Shown here one piece after another: positions 11,179 to 23,587 of a stretch of 64,000 bases of DNA. The DNA comes from Rosa chinensis (Eukaryota > Streptophyta > Magnoliopsida > Rosales > Rosaceae): assembly GCF_002994745.2 (NCBI RefSeq), contig NC_037092.1, positions 74,620,324-74,684,323 of the forward strand, read 5' to 3'. The position numbers and the translations under genes are program-made. How positions within the stretch are numbered: position 1 is the stretch's first letter; every line of letters starts with the position of its first letter. The notes under the pieces were generated by a model. The model was given only the letters and a program-made list of their open reading frames with translations, made no database searches and was not told the DNA's origin.

Positions 11179-13038
11179 GGGTGCGGCTATTGCCACCCTA
11201 CCATTTTCTTTATTCACCTTATAAATATTTGAATTATTGAAAGACTATATTACCCAAATGCAAAATGACTAATAAGTACACTAATTTTCTAAAATTTAAA
11301 TCTTTAAGGAAAACTAAATACATAACTAATTAAATACAAAACTATTTTTTTTTTTTTTTTTTGAATAGGAATGATTGCATTAGTAATCAAGCCATGAAAA
11401 CAGGCCAGAGTTTAACAGAACTTAAATAAGAACTCCAGAGATAATCCAGATAACCTATCTAAACCATATCTAAACTCATTAAAGTCTAAAGGGACGCTCT
11501 CTGAACAGCAAGCCTAACCTATGCAAGAATAATCTCGCTCTCTAGGGAAAAAATATTCATCTAGTCTAATCTGCTAAACACGCAATTGTGGTACAAATAT
11601 CAACTAGAAACGTCTTAGAAAAGCATATAGAAATCACCCCTACTTCAAAAGGCTTGAGTCCAGAATGTCTAAAAGCTGAGAGGACTTAAGAAAGTTCAAG
11701 TCCCTTCCCTATAGGGTTGGAACCAACACCATATTCAGCTTCCTCCGTAGCCGACAACCTCAGCATCAAGTTGCTCTTTGGGCTCTTCCTGAGAGTTTGC
11801 AGCATATAGCCCCCATTTTCAGATTTGAGCCAAATAGGCCCAGTCCCTGCCTTCAGTCCAGTTTGTGCCCTAGGCCCAGTCATCATCGGCCCAGAAAGCA
11901 GCCAAGTCAACCAACCAGTCAACCCTAATTCAAAACTAGGGTCTCTCGGCGATTTTTCTGGACTGTCTTCTTGCCCGTGATCCGCCGCCGCACTAATCTC
12001 TAGCAGACCAGTCCAAGCCACCGGCCCGATCATCACCGACCCTCCTGCCACCTCCACGAAGCTTAGCACAACCCCATAGCTCGACAACACCGGAGCCATC
12101 GTCTCCAACAGCCCCGACTTAAGCCTAACCTTGGTCAGTGGAAGCCGCCACAACGATACAGATCCCAGTCGCCCCGAAACCTAACGGTGTCGACAGTAAC
12201 GCCTCTGCTCCAACCCGATCCAGCACCCCATGTTCATAGAACCACCCTCAGCCGAGCATTAACTCAACCAGAGCCTTTGAAAAGCCAGGTCGAGATCCCG
12301 ACGTCGTTGCAAAAGAGACCATGGCCTCTCCACATCCACGCCGCCCTTCACTCACCTCTGTCTGGTTTGGAAACCACACCGCAATCACGAAACCTAGGTT
12401 TCGCTCTTCCGGGTTGCTCCGCAAAAACCGGAGGCCCTCTCATCCTCACCTCTGTTTTTTCCTTCATTAAATACAAAACTACTTAATTTCTCTTCTGATA
12501 ACATTAATTTTCATCTTCTCCATCCAAATTTTAATTTATTACAATTTTATTTTTTTTCTTTTTGTTGCGTCCTCATCGTTAATTCATTATTCAATTCACA
12601 AAACCATTAGTGTTAACTGCATCAAAATCTTTATAATACCTTTATAAACACCGAAAGTAAAAAATTTAAAACACGAAAAAAAAAATCAATCTTTTTTTCA
12701 ATGCTCATAGTAGCACTTACTAATTTTTTTTAATATGGATTGAAATAAACGAACATTGAAATTGAATGAAAAAAATAAAAAAGTGGAACTAAATCAAATT
12801 ATGATTTTATTAGGAAACTTTAATATATTTTAGGACGTCTTTTTAATTGATATAAATTAAATGAGAAATTTTCGTTAAACAAAATTTCTTTTTAAATTTT
12901 AAATGTCCTATGATGGAGGATATTCCTGGAAAGAGAAATAGGTTGGATAAGTAAATATAATAATTGAAATTAAAAATGTAGGGTGTAATGAGCAAGTAGG
13001 GTGAACAAAAAAATTATAGAGTGGCAATAGCCTCACCC
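11179..13038. mobile_element. Tourist-like MITE with TTA duplication
   Basis: The left terminus GGGTGCGGCTATTGCCAC is the inverse of the right terminus (complement GGGTGAGGCTATTGCCAC). TTA at 11176-11178 and 13039-13041 is the 3-bp duplication expected for PIF/Harbinger-derived elements, although the right one merges into an ATT microsatellite. The body is about 0.7 kb once the retroposon at 11345-12465 is removed. It lies inside the outer element. Confidence 0.75.
11345..12465 (-). mobile_element. Non-LTR retroposon with 16-bp TSD
   Basis: Poly-T at 11345-11362 marks the tail of a minus-strand insertion. ATTAAATACAAAACTA occurs at 11329-11344 and 12466-12481, a perfect target duplication. 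The insert is GC-richer toward its 5' end (11,700-12,440) and carries GGCCCA-type motifs like the 43-kb and 50-kb retroposons. The frames at 11686-12153 and 12187-12486 lack domains. Confidence 0.88.
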
Positions 13039-13059
13039 TTATTATTATTATTATTATTC

Positions 13060-13110
<51 letters not shown>
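13039..13110. repeat. (ATT)n microsatellite
   Basis: About 70 bp of ATT repeat with one CTT variant, between two inverted-repeat elements. Confidence 0.97.
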
Positions 13111-13112
<2 letters not shown>

Positions 13113-13117
13113 TCTAT

Positions 13118-14138
13118 GAGAAATTTTAAATACACACCCCTAATTACTTAATACACATCCCTATTATTTTATATTTTAAATCAAATTTTATAGGTAGATT
13201 AAATGTCCAAAATTGACATCTATATATTAGAAGAAGAAAAAAAATTGAATCACGCCTATATTCTTTTTTACGTCTCTTCTTCTAAACCTTGGACGCTGTA
13301 ATACATCTTTCTTCTCCACACTTCATCATATCAATTTCGACCATTGACATGGATTCTTAAGATCTCGCTCAACAATCTTCTCTTCAATTATGTTGTGTTT
13401 GGATGAAATAATTATAAATTGTTGAAAAATTTTAAAACGATGAAATCTGCCACTCCATCAATTAGAATTTCCATAAATTGTAATTTCCATTGTTTGGTTG
13501 TATTTATTCAAAATTTGAAATGTGTAATAAATTAAGAAGATTTAAAACAAGTTAAAATATTGAAAATGAAAATGACCTTGTTTTGGAAACTAATAAAGTA
13601 AGAAAAGTAAACTTTTGTACGGAAATTCGAAATGATACATATTTTGATGGAAATTAAAGTGAAGAATTCGGACAATCAATTCATTCATTTCTTTCCATAG
13701 AGAAATTCATAATTTCCAAGTATAGAATGTCAAATGAGATAATTCATGTTAAGAAGTTATGAATTGCTTATTTTCATTTTAAATATCATCATTTTGTCCT
13801 TCATCCAAACACACTGTTGAGGTGTGTGTTCTTCATCTTGTTTATTATTCTCATGTTTAAAGATTTGAAAGGAACAGTAATAAATCTTTAAGGATTTCCT
13901 AATATTTAACACAAGTAATCAATATGGCCTTTTGCAAATGTCAACTTGTACTAATCATACTAAATAGTAGCCTTAATATAGTCAAATAATATAATATTTC
14001 ATGATTTTTGAGATTAAGGGTATTTTAGGTACTTTGGATTGTGTATTTAGTAAAATATTAGAATGGTAAATTAAATGAGTGGTGTATTGAAAATGGGGTG
14101 TGTATTAAGTAATTGGGGGTGTGTATTTAAAATTTCTC
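13118..14138. mobile_element. Mutator-like MITE, 9-bp TSD with one mismatch
   Basis: The end GAGAAATTTTAAATACACAC at 13118 is mirrored exactly at the right (ending 14138), with further pairing through AATTACTTAATACACA. TATTTCTAT (13109-13117) and TTTTTCTAT (14139-14147) agree at 8 of 9 bases. There is no coding capacity. Confidence 0.75.
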
Positions 14139-14441
14139 TTTTTCTATTTGGCAAGTCAATCATCCTCAAATTCTAAACTCTTATTTTCCGGCAGACATAG
14201 AGGATTTCAAAACTCTTTTGGATTCCCTTTTTTCTTTTTCATCAAAAACTTTACAACAGCCTAATAATGATAACTTTATGACTATAAACATGATTTGTTC
14301 TACTATATTATACTAGTAGAACATAATTTTGTCCCCACACGAAAATTGCAACTCATTGCATTCAATATTGTGTAGAGCATCTCCAAATTTTGTGTACATC
14401 ATCAGCTGCAGTGTGGAAGCTTGTGGATGAGTGGATAAAAC

Positions 14442-17048
14442 TGACAGGATCCGCCCCGAATTTCACCCTGAAATCCGAGGTGGCCCTGTGGAGTCCACCT
14501 TAAGAATAACTCTACCGAAAATTCAGCAGAGTTACCCGTAAAAATGGACTACCCAAAACCTGTAGAATTTCAATCACACTTCTAACAAATCATCCATAAT
14601 CTCCTGGAGCCACCCTGCTCCTCAAAATCCAATAACTCCACAATTTATAATTTACAACTAAAATCCGAACAATACAACATAACCCAAACTTTACAATAAT
14701 TGTCCCACAGGTTATCAGAGCAATCTAAAAGAGAGAAGGAATTCATAATACACGTAGGTTCAACGATTAACCTACAATATGAAAACGACTGCTGCAGATG
14801 CTATGCCTCGAATCCTAGTATGCCGAACCAGCTACTCTGCGGACTGGGCATTTGAAACCAAAGGGCCCAGGGGAAAGTAGATAAAAAAAAACGTTAGCGT
14901 GAGTGGACAAAAATAAACAATTTAAAAGAAAAAGGATTTCATAGTTTCCCACATTTATTCCTTTAAAAACTCGATGCATGCACAAATGGTAAAACACATT
15001 TAGCTTTAAATCCAAGAATTTCAAAATGATAAACCGACTAGCCTCGCTAGTCACAACATTCGAAAAAATATATACCGTAAATCCGAAATCTCGTTTCAAG
15101 AAGATAAGACCAGCTCCGCTGGCTACAGTGAAAATCGGACTAGCCCCGCTAGTCAAGCAACGATAAGATATGGGGAAGAAGTTTCACCATACGAAAGAAG
15201 GGAGCCTCCCAGGCTCGGGTCGGAGTGTCCTACACTCTAGAGCATCTCATGCTCTGCTTTTACTCACCCACGAACACATAGTAAGCAGCGAGGAGTACTA
15301 ATAGGCTAGCTAGCAATAAATATGACGACCCAGGTATGGAGGGTAAAAACCATTCAAAATCCAGTAAATCTATAAGGCTTCCCCATAAGTCCTGCGAATA
15401 AAGAAAACACGGGTACGATTCCCAACCGTACCTGGAAATTCTCGTAGTAAGTCACAAAAATCAACAGCGTGTCCCACACGCTAAAAGAATAATTAAATCA
15501 ATCGTTTCCTCGACAAAAAATTCCATTTAAAATCCGAAAACAATTCATTCCCGAAATCACTTTATAATATTTCATAAACCTCAAAACACAATCAAATCCG
15601 AAAACCAAAATCACCATCGATAGCAAATCATACTTTATTTCGAAATTCGCAATATCCTTTTAAAACTTAGAGCCAAAATCATTCTCAAATTATAACCGAG
15701 GTAAATCAATTTATATTCTCAAATAATAAACGTAATAATTAATTATGAAATAATATTGCATGCATCACTTCAAATCAAAAGTCCACTCACAGTATACGGC
15801 TAACGTGGTATCCAAGCGTAAGGATCCTTGTCGAGCGATAGGTCGATATCACGTCCTGTACACAAATATAATCCGTAAACAACAATCCGATAAATATTTA
15901 CGATTCAAAACAAATCCCGAAAACCCTACGTACTCCAACATCTCCATTTCTTTCCGGATTCATGCCAAACTTCACCATTAATATCCATCCGTCGATTAAT
16001 GTATTCCATATCGGAACAAGGGAAATCCGAAGGTCGGATTCCCACAAATCAACAACCGAAACTCCCAAACTTCGGACATTCATAATCCATGTCAAACTTC
16101 TCCCAAAATTAACCATAATCACATATTCAACCTCTACAACAGTTATAGAATTTAATAGGCTAAAAATTGAAATTAAAAAGCAGCCCTACGCGCCTCCACG
16201 CGCGACCTACAGTGACAGCACATGGGGCCCACGCGCCGGCGGCCACCACCTCCGATGGCCACCAAATTTTGGCAGCAACAACTACTCAACACGCCCAATC
16301 TTTTTCTCAACTACAACACAATCTAATTTTACCTTGAAACAGTCGAAATCAACCGGTGAAAAAAAAACCCAGAAATTCCAAACCTAGGTTTGGGAATTTC
16401 CTCTATTCGTCCTCCACGCTGCAAATTGAAGTGAATGACCTTAGGGGAAATGATTACCGGCAAAAACCAAACCTTCGACGCCGGTTTGGTGGCCGGAGAC
16501 GGCCGGAATCGAAAGAATTGCCGGAAAACCCCAATCTGCTACAGTTTGCTTCTCGCCGTCGATTCTCGCTTCTCCGGCCAAATTGGCGTGACCCACGGGT
16601 ACTACCGTGAAGAGGGGGAGTAGGCGCGCCGGTGATGATCTGTGACTCGTCCCCAGGTGGCCGGACGGCGGGGAATCGAGAGGAGGAAGATACAGGCCGA
16701 AAGGGAAAGAGGGAGAGCTCGGGGGAAAGAGAGAGAAAGGGTGGGTTTCCGGATTTGGAAACCTACCACAGTAAAATTTCAATATATATAAATTTACTAT
16801 GAACAGTAACTTCCTTATTTCGCTCATAACTTTCACATATGAACTCCGATTTCTACGTATCACATATGCATGCGCTCGGTTTAAAGTCCCCTACAACTTT
16901 CATGAAGGAAATTTTCTCAAATTTTGACCCGAACAAAAAGTCAACTTTAAGGGCCACTAAACGTACTGAAACGATAGTAAAAGTGAAAATAAAGGTTGTT
17001 TACCGTCCAAATGACTAGTAAACGGCAATTGAGATACGGGACGTTACA
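14442..17048 (-). mobile_element. Solo LTR (Ty3-like, about 2.6 kb) with TSD AAAAC
   Basis: Read on the minus strand the unit begins TGTAACGTCCCGTATC and ends GGATCCTGTCA, so it has TG...CA termini. AAAAC at 14437-14441 and 17049-17053 is a perfect 5-bp target duplication. It is homologous in reverse to the LTRs at 23588-26199 and 57592-59163 (shared starts, the GTAGGTT hairpin, GCTCTGATAACC, CCCCTGGGCC). There are no internal retroviral genes, so the element was reduced to one LTR by recombination. The long LTR and terminal sequence suggest a Tekay-like chromovirus, an inference from memory. Confidence 0.92.
15036..15255 (-). repeat. Array of six short hairpins inside the LTR
   Basis: The perfect or near-perfect stems are GACTAG/CTAGTC (15036-15052), CCAGC/GCTGG (15110-15122), GACTAG/CTAGTC (15138-15154), GAGCCT/AGGCTC (15202-15216), GAGTGT/ACACTC (15223-15237) and AGAGCAT/ATGCTCT (15239-15255). 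The loops are only 3-5 bases and, in LTR sense, purine-rich (GAG, AGG, GGG, GGGG, GGAG, GAGG). Stems change from unit to unit while pairing is kept. Confidence 0.85.
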
Positions 17049-17489
17049 AAAACGCTGATTCCATATTTTTTATTTTATTTTATTTATTTGAGGATGATCG
17101 ATGCACCTTGATTAAAGTCATAAACAAACAAGCATTGAGTTTGGTACTTTGCAAGGTATGAGGACAAACTTTATAATTTAGACTCAGTTCGGTAAAGGTG
17201 ATTACATGGGAAGTATATGTTTTGTCTAATAATACAGGTCATTTCAATTAATTAACATATTATTTTTCCTTCATTTATAGGTAAAAAAAACTTAATTTAT
17301 TGTATAATGATGTTTTGATTCATGATTGAATTGCCAAATAGAAAAAAGAAAAATGAAAAAAGAAAAAGAAACATATTTACAAGGGAGGGTAGTTAGGGTA
17401 ATTTATAAAAAATATTGAATTAAAGTAATAGAAAATTAGAAGGGGTGTGTGAATAGATAAAAATGGTGTGTGAATAGCACTACCCTTGA

Positions 17490-17986
17490 TGTAAAGTTTT
17501 TATCAAGATTTCTTTTTCCTTTTGGATTGAATCATAATCAAGCAAACCCAGGAGATGAGTTTGGTCTATCTCTTTCTCCGATCGACTTGCTCTTCTTGCA
17601 AATTGCAATTGGAAGGAGTTGAAACCAGCGGACGTGGACGACGACAACGTCGGCACGGCGTCATCGGTGTCGTTTAGCTTTCGTTGACGTATAAGGTTGC
17701 GGTTGAAGATCCAGAAAAAAAAAAAAAAAAAAAAAAAAGGGACAGATCCGGGTGTTGTTGTCAAAGAAAAGAAACGACACGGACTTGAAGTCTTCATCTT
17801 CTTCTTCTTCACACCTACTCTTTGGTCTCGTGCACTAATCCAAAATCTAGCAATATCAAGGATAGTTTCTTGAAATTCATATTACAATGAACTCAGAGAG
17901 ATAGTGGAAGAGTACGTAGAACTTAGAAAATTTCCTCATCAATAACAAAGATGAAGAAGAAGAATACAGTATAGAGACAAAGGAAA

Positions 17987-18084
<98 letters not shown>

Positions 18085-19188
18085 AGAAACAAAAATGTAT
18101 TAAAAAAAAAGGAAAATTCTACAGTACCTGTATGTATGTAATACACTCATTTACATATTTGACAACAATTTTGTTGTCTTTGTGGTAAATAGAGTTATTT
18201 TTTTTGGGTATTTTAGTTTTATTAGAGGTAATTACTCCACCTACGATATTTTTACAAGTTTATGAACAAATTGTCGTAGATGTGATAATTTAGTTCAATT
18301 ATATGTAAATGTGTAAAACAAATGTGATAACTTATTGTCAATGTTATAAATTTGATTTACAATTTAGTTAATTTTGGTTCAATTAGATGTAAATTAGTGT
18401 ATGATAAACATCTAAATACTCTAAATAACTCCTAAAAAAACAAGATAATTATTAAAATCATTTAACCAGAGTTAGAGTTAGTGAGAGTAACATGTCGCGC
18501 CAAATTTGATTCCTGGGGAAAAGTAGGATGAAAAGTAATGCGGCTATTGCCCACTGCCCATTGCCGCACTGGAGTGTCTTCAGACCAAAAAAAAAAAAAA
18601 AGACTTTGTCCTTGGGCAAGGGTCCTGAGTCCTCACGCCGGCTTTGGTCATGTTTCATTGTGCTTAGTCGTGGCCCTCCGTTTTTGATGTAACGGTCAGG
18701 ATTTGTTTAGTTTTAGCTTGCTTCCTTCCATTCCCAACTCGTCCCTTCATCAAACCTTCTCTATCTCTACAAGTCTTCGAAGACCAACAACGAAAGAGAA
18801 GCAAAAAAAGGGAAGAAGAAAGATGCAAATTAAGAATGAAAGAAAGACAGAGAAATAGAGAAGGCAATAAGATCTTGGGAAAAAGAAAAAAAAAAAAAAG
18901 AGCAGGGGAAATTAATCCTGGCCAAAAGCTCAAGATGGGGGGCGAGGATTAAAGCATGAGGAAATGTGAGGACAACTCTCCTCTCGTATGATTGTCGTCA
19001 CCTTACCAGTGGGGAAAGCCAGGTACTTTGTCGGACGAAATCTTTTTTATGTTTTTTTGGAAGTATCTTTAGAATGTCGTCAACTCTCAGTGGTATCTTT
19101 AGAATGCGAACTTTGCCAATGAAGAAAACACCAGGAAACTATACAAAAGGCTATGAGACCCAAACTGCTACATTCCCTATTTAGGATA
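17490..19188. other. No gene; long GA microsatellite
   Basis: AT-rich spacer. A 90-bp uninterrupted (GA)n run occupies about 17991-18080, and A-homopolymers lie at about 17715-17738 and 18586-18601. Frames here are microsatellite artefacts or lack domains. Confidence 0.65.
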
Positions 19189-19248
19189 TTATATATACAT
19201 AACAATAGCTTAACAGCTTAATTAGTTCAGCGATCAGCATATTAAACA

Positions 19249-19815
19249 ATGTCTCTCTCCCATCCTAGAACACAGCCCTCACTCAACATTCTGGTCATCA
19301 TTAATCAACGAGGGCTTGCTGCTGCTGCTCCACCTCCACCTCCTCCTCCTCCTCCTCCTCCTCCTTCCACTTCCACTTCCACTCATGCCATTTTCATTTT
19401 CATCATCAGTGTGTTCGTCTCCTTTGTCCAAATCAAGTTCCCTGAAACTCAGACCTCTTCACCATTTGAAACACATCACACAACCATCATGGTTTTCTTT
19501 GCTAGCATAATTTCGTATTGCTTCTCTCTTTGGGCCACTAAAAGATTTCCTAGTTACGCCTATCTTTTTCGTTTTATCATAAGATTTGCTGGTCTACTTG
19601 CACTAGCTTCATTACTTTCACTTCTTCTGCCGAGCTCCTGTCACCGTGTGCCATACATGATGCTAATCTTCTATTTCATTGTGGAGTATTTACAGTTGCT
19701 CCGAATGCCATGCCAATTAACTTACCGGCAAGCCACTCATGGATCTGTGTCAGGCATTCATCGGAGGTGTGAAGTATTGCCGCTGACATACATGGATTTG
19801 CCTCCGATAAATTAG
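19249..19815 (+). CDS. Small multi-pass membrane protein, unknown function (copy 1)
   Basis: A 188-residue intact frame starting MSLSHPRTQPS. After a proline-rich, low-complexity stretch (12 or more Pro, about residues 29-41, from CTC/CCT repeats) come about four hydrophobic segments: IFIFIISVFVSFV (about 47-59), IMVFFASIISYC (about 80-91), the GLLALASLLSLLL segment (about 113-126) and YMMLIFYFIVEYL (about 134-146). The C-terminus is polar and ends DLPPIN. A TATATATA box lies about 60 bp upstream. It is the paralogue of the protein at 39847-40395, and both copies keep an open frame over their whole length with many substitutions, which argues that the frame is real. I do not recognise a named family. 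The start Met is conserved in both copies. Confidence 0.7.
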   Translation: MSLSHPRTQPSLNILVIINQRGLAAAAPPPPPPPPPPPPSTSTSTHAIFIFIISVFVSFVQIKFPETQTSSPFETHHTTIMVFFASIISYCFSLWATKRFPSYAYLFRFIIRFAGLLALASLLSLLLPSSCHRVPYMMLIFYFIVEYLQLLRMPCQLTYRQATHGSVSGIHRRCEVLPLTYMDLPPIN

Positions 19816-20505
19816 GGTGCAGAAAAGTCAGCACAATATGCATATGTTTCAATTTTTCCATCTTATATTTCAGGACATCCTAATTTATAGGAAAATGTAC
19901 TAATAGTAGTAGATATGTAGTTTTGAACATGAGCATAGTGTAACAAGTAACAACCACAGCAATGTCAAAAGATCATGATCTAGATACAGAAAGAGTCGGA
20001 TTAGAGTTTGAGCATAAAAGTGCATAACAGGGGGAATTGAGCTCTGCTGGCCATTTCTTGGGCGTCTTTTCGGCCATTGGTCTCTACACAATTTCAAGAT
20101 CATTCTTTATGATTGAATGCAGTTGGACTTAGATATTGTTGCTGTTTATTGTTAGGCTAGTGGACTCCTTGTCCTCTATGTTTCTTTTGTTAACTAGTTA
20201 CAGTTTGTTTCTCCTATGAAGTGCATAACAGAGAAAAGAACAAAAGTCCTTCTACTGAAGGACTAATCTCTTGAACTCAACACGAAGTCACAAACTTTAT
20301 ATTAATTAACCACATAATATCCGTACTCACCTGATGGAACCGCATCAATGATCATAAACTTTTCTAACAACCCATTGATACTTTTAGCTTTTAAATCGTA
20401 CAAGTCTTAATACGAAATATAAGGCACAGCCTGCAATCGTACAAACAGAAATGATGCACACTCAATTAACCAAACCAGCCTGCAATCTAGTCAATCCAAG
20501 CAGAC
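19816..20505. other. Intergenic, duplicated
   Basis: Non-coding part of the segmental duplication. Its end (20435-20512) corresponds to the 3' untranslated region of RPL4. Confidence 0.6.
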
Positions 20506-20513
20506 ATGGTTGT

Positions 20514-20807
20514 TCATCGCGGCAATGAACTCCGTCGTCTTCGGCTTCTCCAGCTTCTCAAACTCATCGCTAAGATCCTCCACCACAATCGTGTTCTCCG
20601 CCGCGCTCGCCACCGCCGTCGAAATCGCCAGCCTCTTCTCCTTGCGGTTAATCTTGATGCTCCTACACGACTCCTCCGCCGGGTCGTAGCGGGGTCCGGG
20701 TCGAACCCTGCCTTGCCCGACCGGTCTTCTTCTGCGGCCTCGCCACGGGTGAGGGTGGAGGCGGTGCCGGAGCGCTTGTTCTGGAGGTCGTGGATAATGG
20801 CGCGGTG
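20514..20807 (-). pseudogene. Fragment of plastid ribosomal protein L4 gene
   Basis: The minus strand matches 42505-42850 of the intact gene: it encodes [21 protein letters not shown] and then runs through frameshifting deletions. One deletion removes about 23 bp of the KPRDWS-encoding region and another removes the GGGRKPYPQ segment, both in the rRNA-binding loop. The N-terminal transit peptide, the C-terminus and the second exon are missing. The 3' UTR of the parental gene is fused directly to the interior of exon 1 at about 20513. It is a dead copy created with the segmental duplication. Confidence 0.9.
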
Positions 20808-20865
20808 TCCTTTACTCTTTGGTTGATTTGCATCATATGTTTTTCCCATTGTACTCAAAAGGTAA

Positions 20866-22038
<1,173 letters not shown>

Positions 22039-22415
22039 TGAAGGTCAGTCGTAGATGTTTTTGGTTTTACTTTTCCTGACGAATACTATTGACAGTAGCA
22101 GCATGGCTTAGTTTACTGCTGCAGTATGGCTGCAGCATGGTTTTCTGGTTTACTTGTATACCTTGACTTCCACTGTTCATACCTTACTTTTAGTTGTTAA
22201 GCTTAGTTATGGGTAGAGTTGAGGTTAAAAGGCATGGTTGCTTGTTTTTCCTCCTTATATATAATTGCATCCTTGTAATCAGTTTATTCATGAAGTAATA
22301 CAAGAAAACTTTCCACAACTTTCTTGCTCGTTTTCTTCATGGTATCAGAGCAAGCATTCAAAGCCTGAGTCTGTGTTTTTCTTTTTCGTTTAGTTCCGGA
22401 GTTCACCAGCTTAAG

Positions 22416-23587
22416 ATGGCTGGGAAATCTGGTTCTAAAGATGATGATCCTCTTACAAATTCTTTCGATGTGGAGTCTAATCCAAACCAACGTCTTAACT
22501 CTGTTTTGTTGAATGAATTCAACTATCTCTCTTGGGCTAGAGCTGTTACTCCTTGCTCTTGGAGGAAGGTCCAAGCTTGGCCTTGTCAATGGAGTTATAC
22601 AGAAGCCTAAAGCTGACTCCCCTACACTTGATTCTTGGCTGTGCAAGGATCAACTCGTCATGTCTTGGCTAATCAACTCCATGAAGAGCAGAATAGCAGA
22701 AATTTTCAGTTTTTCTGAGTCATCTATGCATCTCTGGAATAATGTCAAGGAGATGTATGGAAATCAGAATAATGCTGCTCGAGTTTTTCTACTCAAATGA
22801 GATAATGCCGATCTTCAACAAGAAGGTAAGCCCTTTGTTCAGCATCTTGGTAGTCTTACAAGTATGTGGAATGAGCTAGATGTTTATAGACCTCATACTA
22901 CCGAGGCTAGTGTTTTGTTAAAAAGAGCTGAGGAGGATAAGATCTTTCAGCTTCTTGCAAGTTTAAGCTCATAATATAAAGATTTGAGAAGTCATATTCT
23001 TATGAATACTGAGCTACCATCTTTCAACAATGTGTGTGCCACCATTCAAAGAGAAGAAGTTAGAAAAAAGGTGATGAATATGGAGACCAAGACAAGTGCA
23101 TCTGAAACCAGAGCTTATGCTTCTAATCACAAGCAAGCTGAAGCAAAAGTGTACAAAGGCAAGAGGCCTAACTTGAAATGCAGCTACTGTGAGGGGGTTG
23201 GACATGTCAGGGAAAGATGTTGGGTTCTCTATCTTGAGCAGAAGCCAAAATTTCTAAAGGAAGGCAAAAGCTCTCAAAAGAGTTGGAATCCACCAAAAGC
23301 AAACCTAGCAGCAACTTCTTCTTCCTCTTCTTCTGAGGGTAGGCTCAACTTCACCTCCAATCCCACTACTTTAATCAATGAATTTGCTGCTTATCTCAGC
23401 AAGAAGCAGATGCATAGTAGAGGTGAAGAAACAACCATGCCTGGGATTGAAGGTCACACTACACTCCTTGGAAAGTTTGCTGGCTTCCTTGCAGAGACTG
23501 ATTATGTTCCACATGAAGAACCTTTTCTACTGCTCTCAATGTTTGTGCTATGGATGATTATTAGATTATAGACTCAGGGGCTACAGA
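22416..23587 (+). pseudogene. copia gag and start of protease (broken)
   Basis: It starts MAGKSGSKDDDPLTNSF. After about 46 codons the frame shifts (near 22555). The next frame continues with a UBN2-type gag segment (DSWLCKDQLVMSWLINSM) to a TGA at 22798-22800, with another stop near 22972. The last part, 22984-23571, carries a CCHC zinc knuckle CSYCEGVGHVRERC and a Ser-rich linker. Just before the solo LTR the sequence in another frame reads DSGATD, the aspartic-protease signature. Several nonsense and frameshift lesions show it is inactive. Confidence 0.9.

Larger units (their letters stand above)
11062..17489. mobile_element. Outer inverted-repeat element, blown up by nested insertions
   Basis: The left end AGGGTGGTGCCATTCACAC and the complement of the right end AAGGGTAGTGCTATTCACAC match, and similarity continues inward for over 100 bp (CTATTCACACACC, TTTAATTCAAT, AATTACCCTAA). 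Subtracting the inserts described below leaves about 0.9 kb, a normal MITE size. The terminal motif GGGT-x5-CTATTCACAC is Tourist-like. The flanking triplets do not agree, so the target duplication has mutated or the ends are slightly off. Confidence 0.7.
19190..20807. repeat. Left copy of a segmental duplication
   Basis: This block aligns, in the same orientation and order, with 39790-42850: the membrane-protein gene, the intergenic DNA (for example GGATTAGAGTTTGAGCAT) and the start of the RPL4 3' region. The left copy lacks about 1.2 kb corresponding to 41290-42505 (RPL4 exon 2, the intron and the end of exon 1) and stops abruptly at 20807, where THIC-related sequence follows shortly. Confidence 0.88.

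Noticed and set aside
12908..13135. Poly-isoleucine frame on the minus strand
   Set aside because: Product of the ATT microsatellite.
22340..22351. TGGTATCAGAGC as part of a tRNA gene
   Set aside because: It is the primer-binding site next to an LTR; no cloverleaf can be drawn around it.
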